NCBI GenBank assembly: GCA_902795065.1 | Contig: CADBJR010000004.1 | Span: 62,001-126,000 of the forward strand | Length of the DNA: 64,000 bases | Reading direction: 5' to 3' | From: an uncultured Coriobacteriaceae bacterium | GTDB lineage: Bacteria > Actinomycetota > Coriobacteriia > Coriobacteriales > Atopobiaceae | Shown here: positions 62,217 to 64,000 of the stretch, piece by piece | Position numbering within the stretch: position 1 is the first letter of the stretch | Layout: each line of letters begins with the position of its first letter | Position numbers and translations under genes: made by a program | Notes under the pieces: generated by a model | Told to the model about the DNA's origin: nothing | Seen by the model: the letters and a program-made list of their open reading frames with translations, nothing else | Databases searched by the model: none

Positions 62217-62954
62217 TTTTATGATGCGGGAGACGGTCGCATGGCCGATTCCGAATGATCGCGCAATCTTCCGCGCGCTGTTCCCCTCGCTTGCAAGTTT
62301 TCGGATCAGCTCATCTCGCTGCCCTTTTTGAAGAGCCCTGAGCTCGTCCGAGGTCTTCACGCCAGCAAGGGCCATCGCCCTCGCAAGCACATCTCCGTCT
62401 TGCGGGACCACGGATGATGCCCTGCTTACAACATCCTTCGGCGACCCTTCGTATGCATCGAACGCCTCGAAACTTCCGAACAATTCGAGCACCGTGCTCG
62501 TGTCGACGGCCCACTGCAGCCCTGCATACTCGCGATAGCTGCTCCACCGATACTCCCGCATGGGTGCGATGCAGGCATTCTCGGGGTTCATATGGACATA
62601 GTAGGTTGTGGCGATGAGCTGGGAGTCATCGATGAGCGGTTTGCTCCAGAACACACTCTGGAACAGGGTGCCCGATCTGCCCGTCTTCGCATTGAAGTAG
62701 CAACTGTAGGGATGATCAATCGAATGCATGAATGCGCTGATATTCTGAGGATTCTCACCGAAATCGACGATAAGGTGCACGTGGTCGGTCATAAGCACCC
62801 AGGCGATGATCCGCGCGTTGTACTTGTCGCGTGCAGCTTTAAGCAAAGAAAGGTACTTCCTGCGATCGTCATCATCTTCGAACAGGGCAATCTGGCCTGC
62901 GCTGCGCATGGTGATGTGGTAGAAGCCCGACTCGCTCAATTGCCGGTGTGCCAT
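62214..62954 (-). CDS. REP-associated tyrosine transposase (RAYT), family 2
   Basis: The 246-residue protein of the same superfamily as the 58691 gene is clearly a different branch: RQLSESGFYHITMRSAGQI, His-x-His in VLMTDHVHLIVDFGE, FQSVFWSKPLIDDSQLIATTYYVHMNP with the nucleophile region, and a C-terminal helix-turn-helix (SARKIARSFGIGHATVSRII). ATG 62954 follows GGGAGG. It is flanked on both sides by direct copies of the TGAGACA hairpin, so this RAYT and repeat form a separate pair. Confidence 0.93.
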   Translation of the reverse strand: MAHRQLSESGFYHITMRSAGQIALFEDDDDRRKYLSLLKAARDKYNARIIAWVLMTDHVHLIVDFGENPQNISAFMHSIDHPYSCYFNAKTGRSGTLFQSVFWSKPLIDDSQLIATTYYVHMNPENACIAPMREYRWSSYREYAGLQWAVDTSTVLELFGSFEAFDAYEGSPKDVVSRASSVVPQDGDVLARAMALAGVKTSDELRALQKGQRDELIRKLASEGNSARKIARSFGIGHATVSRIIK

Positions 62955-63011
62955 GGCGTCCTCCCGATGTTTGATTGGGTCAGAACGATAGCACAATGCG
63001 GCGGTCCAAGG

Positions 63012-63042
63012 TGAGACACTCCTCCCCGGGAGCAGTGTCTCA
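63012..63042. repeat. REP family 2 hairpin at the rsgA stop
   Basis: TGAGACACT and AGTGTCTCA pair around CCTCCCCGGGAGC. The TGA that ends rsgA on the minus strand (63042-63040) lies in the right arm. It is the second of the two copies that bracket the RAYT gene. Confidence 0.9.
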
Positions 63043-64000
63043 AAGCACGATGTCGGGATCGAGCCCGGCGGCGTTGGCGCGCATCTCGGATGCGAGCGCC
63101 ACGTAGGCGCGCACGCGCGCGGGCGAGAACGGCCCTCCGAGGACGGCGCAACCGGGCTCATGCGTATGGGTGCAATCCCTGAACTTGCAGGTCGAAGCCG
63201 CCTCGGCGATGTCGGGGAACACCTTCGCGAGACCGCGCTCATGGCCGACGAGCGGCAGGCTCCTCAACCCGGGCTCGTCCACGATGATGCCCGCATCGTG
63301 AAGCGACACCATACGGCGGCACACGGTCGTGTGACGCCCTGCGTCATCGCGCTCGCGCACCTCGCCCGTCTCGAGCGCCTCCTGGCCGAGCAGCGCGTTC
63401 AGCAGCGTCGACTTGCCCGCACCGCTCTCCCCCAGCACGATGGCGATGGTGCCGGCAGGCACGAGCGCACGCACGTCGTCGATACCGCGCCCCTCCTCGG
63501 ATGAGGTCACGGCGATAGCAGCATTGTCGCCCACGAGCTCGCGGATCTGCGCAACGGCGCTATCGCGGTGGGCGTCATCCACGCGGTCGGCCTTGGTGAG
63601 CACCACGGCGACGTCGGCACCGCAATCGCGCGCGATCACGGCCGAGCGCACGATGCGCTCGGGGTCGAACTCGCCCGGCAGGAGCGCCTGCACCACGATG
63701 ACCACATCCACGTTGGCAGCGAGCGTCTGCTTCTCGCCGCGGGACTTGCCGCGCCACCGCGCGATGTCGCTCTCACGCGGCAGGATCTCCTCGATGAGGC
63801 CCATGTCATGCTCGGCGGGACGGCGCGCGGCAACCCAGTCGCCCACGGCGACGCGGCTGTTGTCGCCCTTGGTGAGCTTCGCCGCGAACTCCGCGCGGAA
63901 GAGCGCGTCGGCGGTCACGAGCGCCGGGAACCCGCGGTCGAGACGGACCACGCACGCGAGCTCGACATCTCCACCCGAGCGCTCCTGCACCCGATCGAAC
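63040..64000 (-). CDS. rsgA: Ribosome small-subunit-dependent GTPase A (5' end probably outside the window)
   Basis: At least 316 residues are visible. It is a circularly permuted GTPase with an N-terminal OB-fold (DNSRVAVGDWVAARR), G4 VVLTKADRVDD, G1 LGESGAGKSTLLNALLG, G3 DEPGLRSLPL and a C-terminal zinc motif CKFRDCTHTHEPGCAV. It helps mature the 30S subunit. GTG 63990 could start it, but the frame stays open to the edge and lacks a clear ribosome-binding site, so the true start is likely beyond 64000. Confidence 0.93.
   Translation of the reverse strand, partial: FDRVQERSGGDVELACVVRLDRGFPALVTADALFRAEFAAKLTKGDNSRVAVGDWVAARRPAEHDMGLIEEILPRESDIARWRGKSRGEKQTLAANVDVVIVVQALLPGEFDPERIVRSAVIARDCGADVAVVLTKADRVDDAHRDSAVAQIRELVGDNAAIAVTSSEEGRGIDDVRALVPAGTIAIVLGESGAGKSTLLNALLGQEALETGEVRERDDAGRHTTVCRRMVSLHDAGIIVDEPGLRSLPLVGHERGLAKVFPDIAEAASTCKFRDCTHTHEPGCAVLGGPFSPARVRAYVALASEMRANAAGLDPDIVL

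Overview
The window is 64 kb of GC-rich, densely coding bacterial chromosome. Several things point to an anaerobic actinobacterium of the class Coriobacteriia, close to Collinsella: type III glutamine synthetase, split transketolase, a FeoAB operon with a FeoB-associated Cys-rich peptide, an ApbE/NusG-II/Gx-transporter operon, an NapH-like ferredoxin membrane protein and many REP hairpins reading GGGGACGGTTCCTTTTTCGC. The genus is an inference. I saw no tRNA, rRNA, prophage or CRISPR array.

Region 1 (1-12.7 kb) is the most unusual part. Twelve complete genes and one interrupted gene lie in five transcription units: an ABC exporter pair (the second subunit has an amber codon at position 6), four proteins with an ATC-hydrolase-like domain (one fused to a methyltransferase), two tandem LCM-type methyltransferases, another SAM methyltransferase, an alpha/beta hydrolase, a ketopantoate-reductase-fold dehydrogenase, a metallo-beta-lactamase/methyltransferase fusion and two membrane proteins. 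All four promoter regions that serve these units carry a 16-bp box, GTTA-N8-TAAC. The same box occurs in the feoA promoter at 18.6 kb. I read this as one regulon for an undescribed small molecule, possibly metal-linked, with its exporter.

Region 2 (12.8-21.3 kb) holds a 162-bp inverted-repeat element, a FrlB/FrlC-like pair for Amadori-type sugar-amine breakdown, the feoA-feoA-feoB-Cys-rich-HMA iron operon, and an apbE/Gx/NusG-II flavinylation operon. Region 3 (21.4-32.5 kb) holds a large membrane protein of unknown function, a lytic transglycosylase, coaE, a possible PBECR4 protein preceded by a tandem structured repeat, a NitT/TauT-type ABC importer, rpsA (TTG start), two membrane proteins and rnhA. 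Region 4 (32.5-51 kb) is core metabolism: polA without a visible proofreading site, type III glnA, serC-serA, an AfuABC/FbpABC-like importer beside split transketolase, a HAD phosphatase, cysK and a 1011-residue iron-sulfur/FAD oxidoreductase. Region 5 (51-64 kb) holds a MATE exporter, yaaA, a DUF1508 protein, PAP2 and CPBP membrane enzymes, a DUF4956-VTC pair, a two-component system, an Isf-like flavoprotein and rsgA.

Two REP-associated tyrosine transposases (RAYTs) lie in region 5. Each is bracketed by its own family of hairpins. Copies of the first family also sit at 15.1, 46.1 and 54.0 kb, nearly always at the 3' end of a gene. In several cases the hairpin supplies the stop codon.
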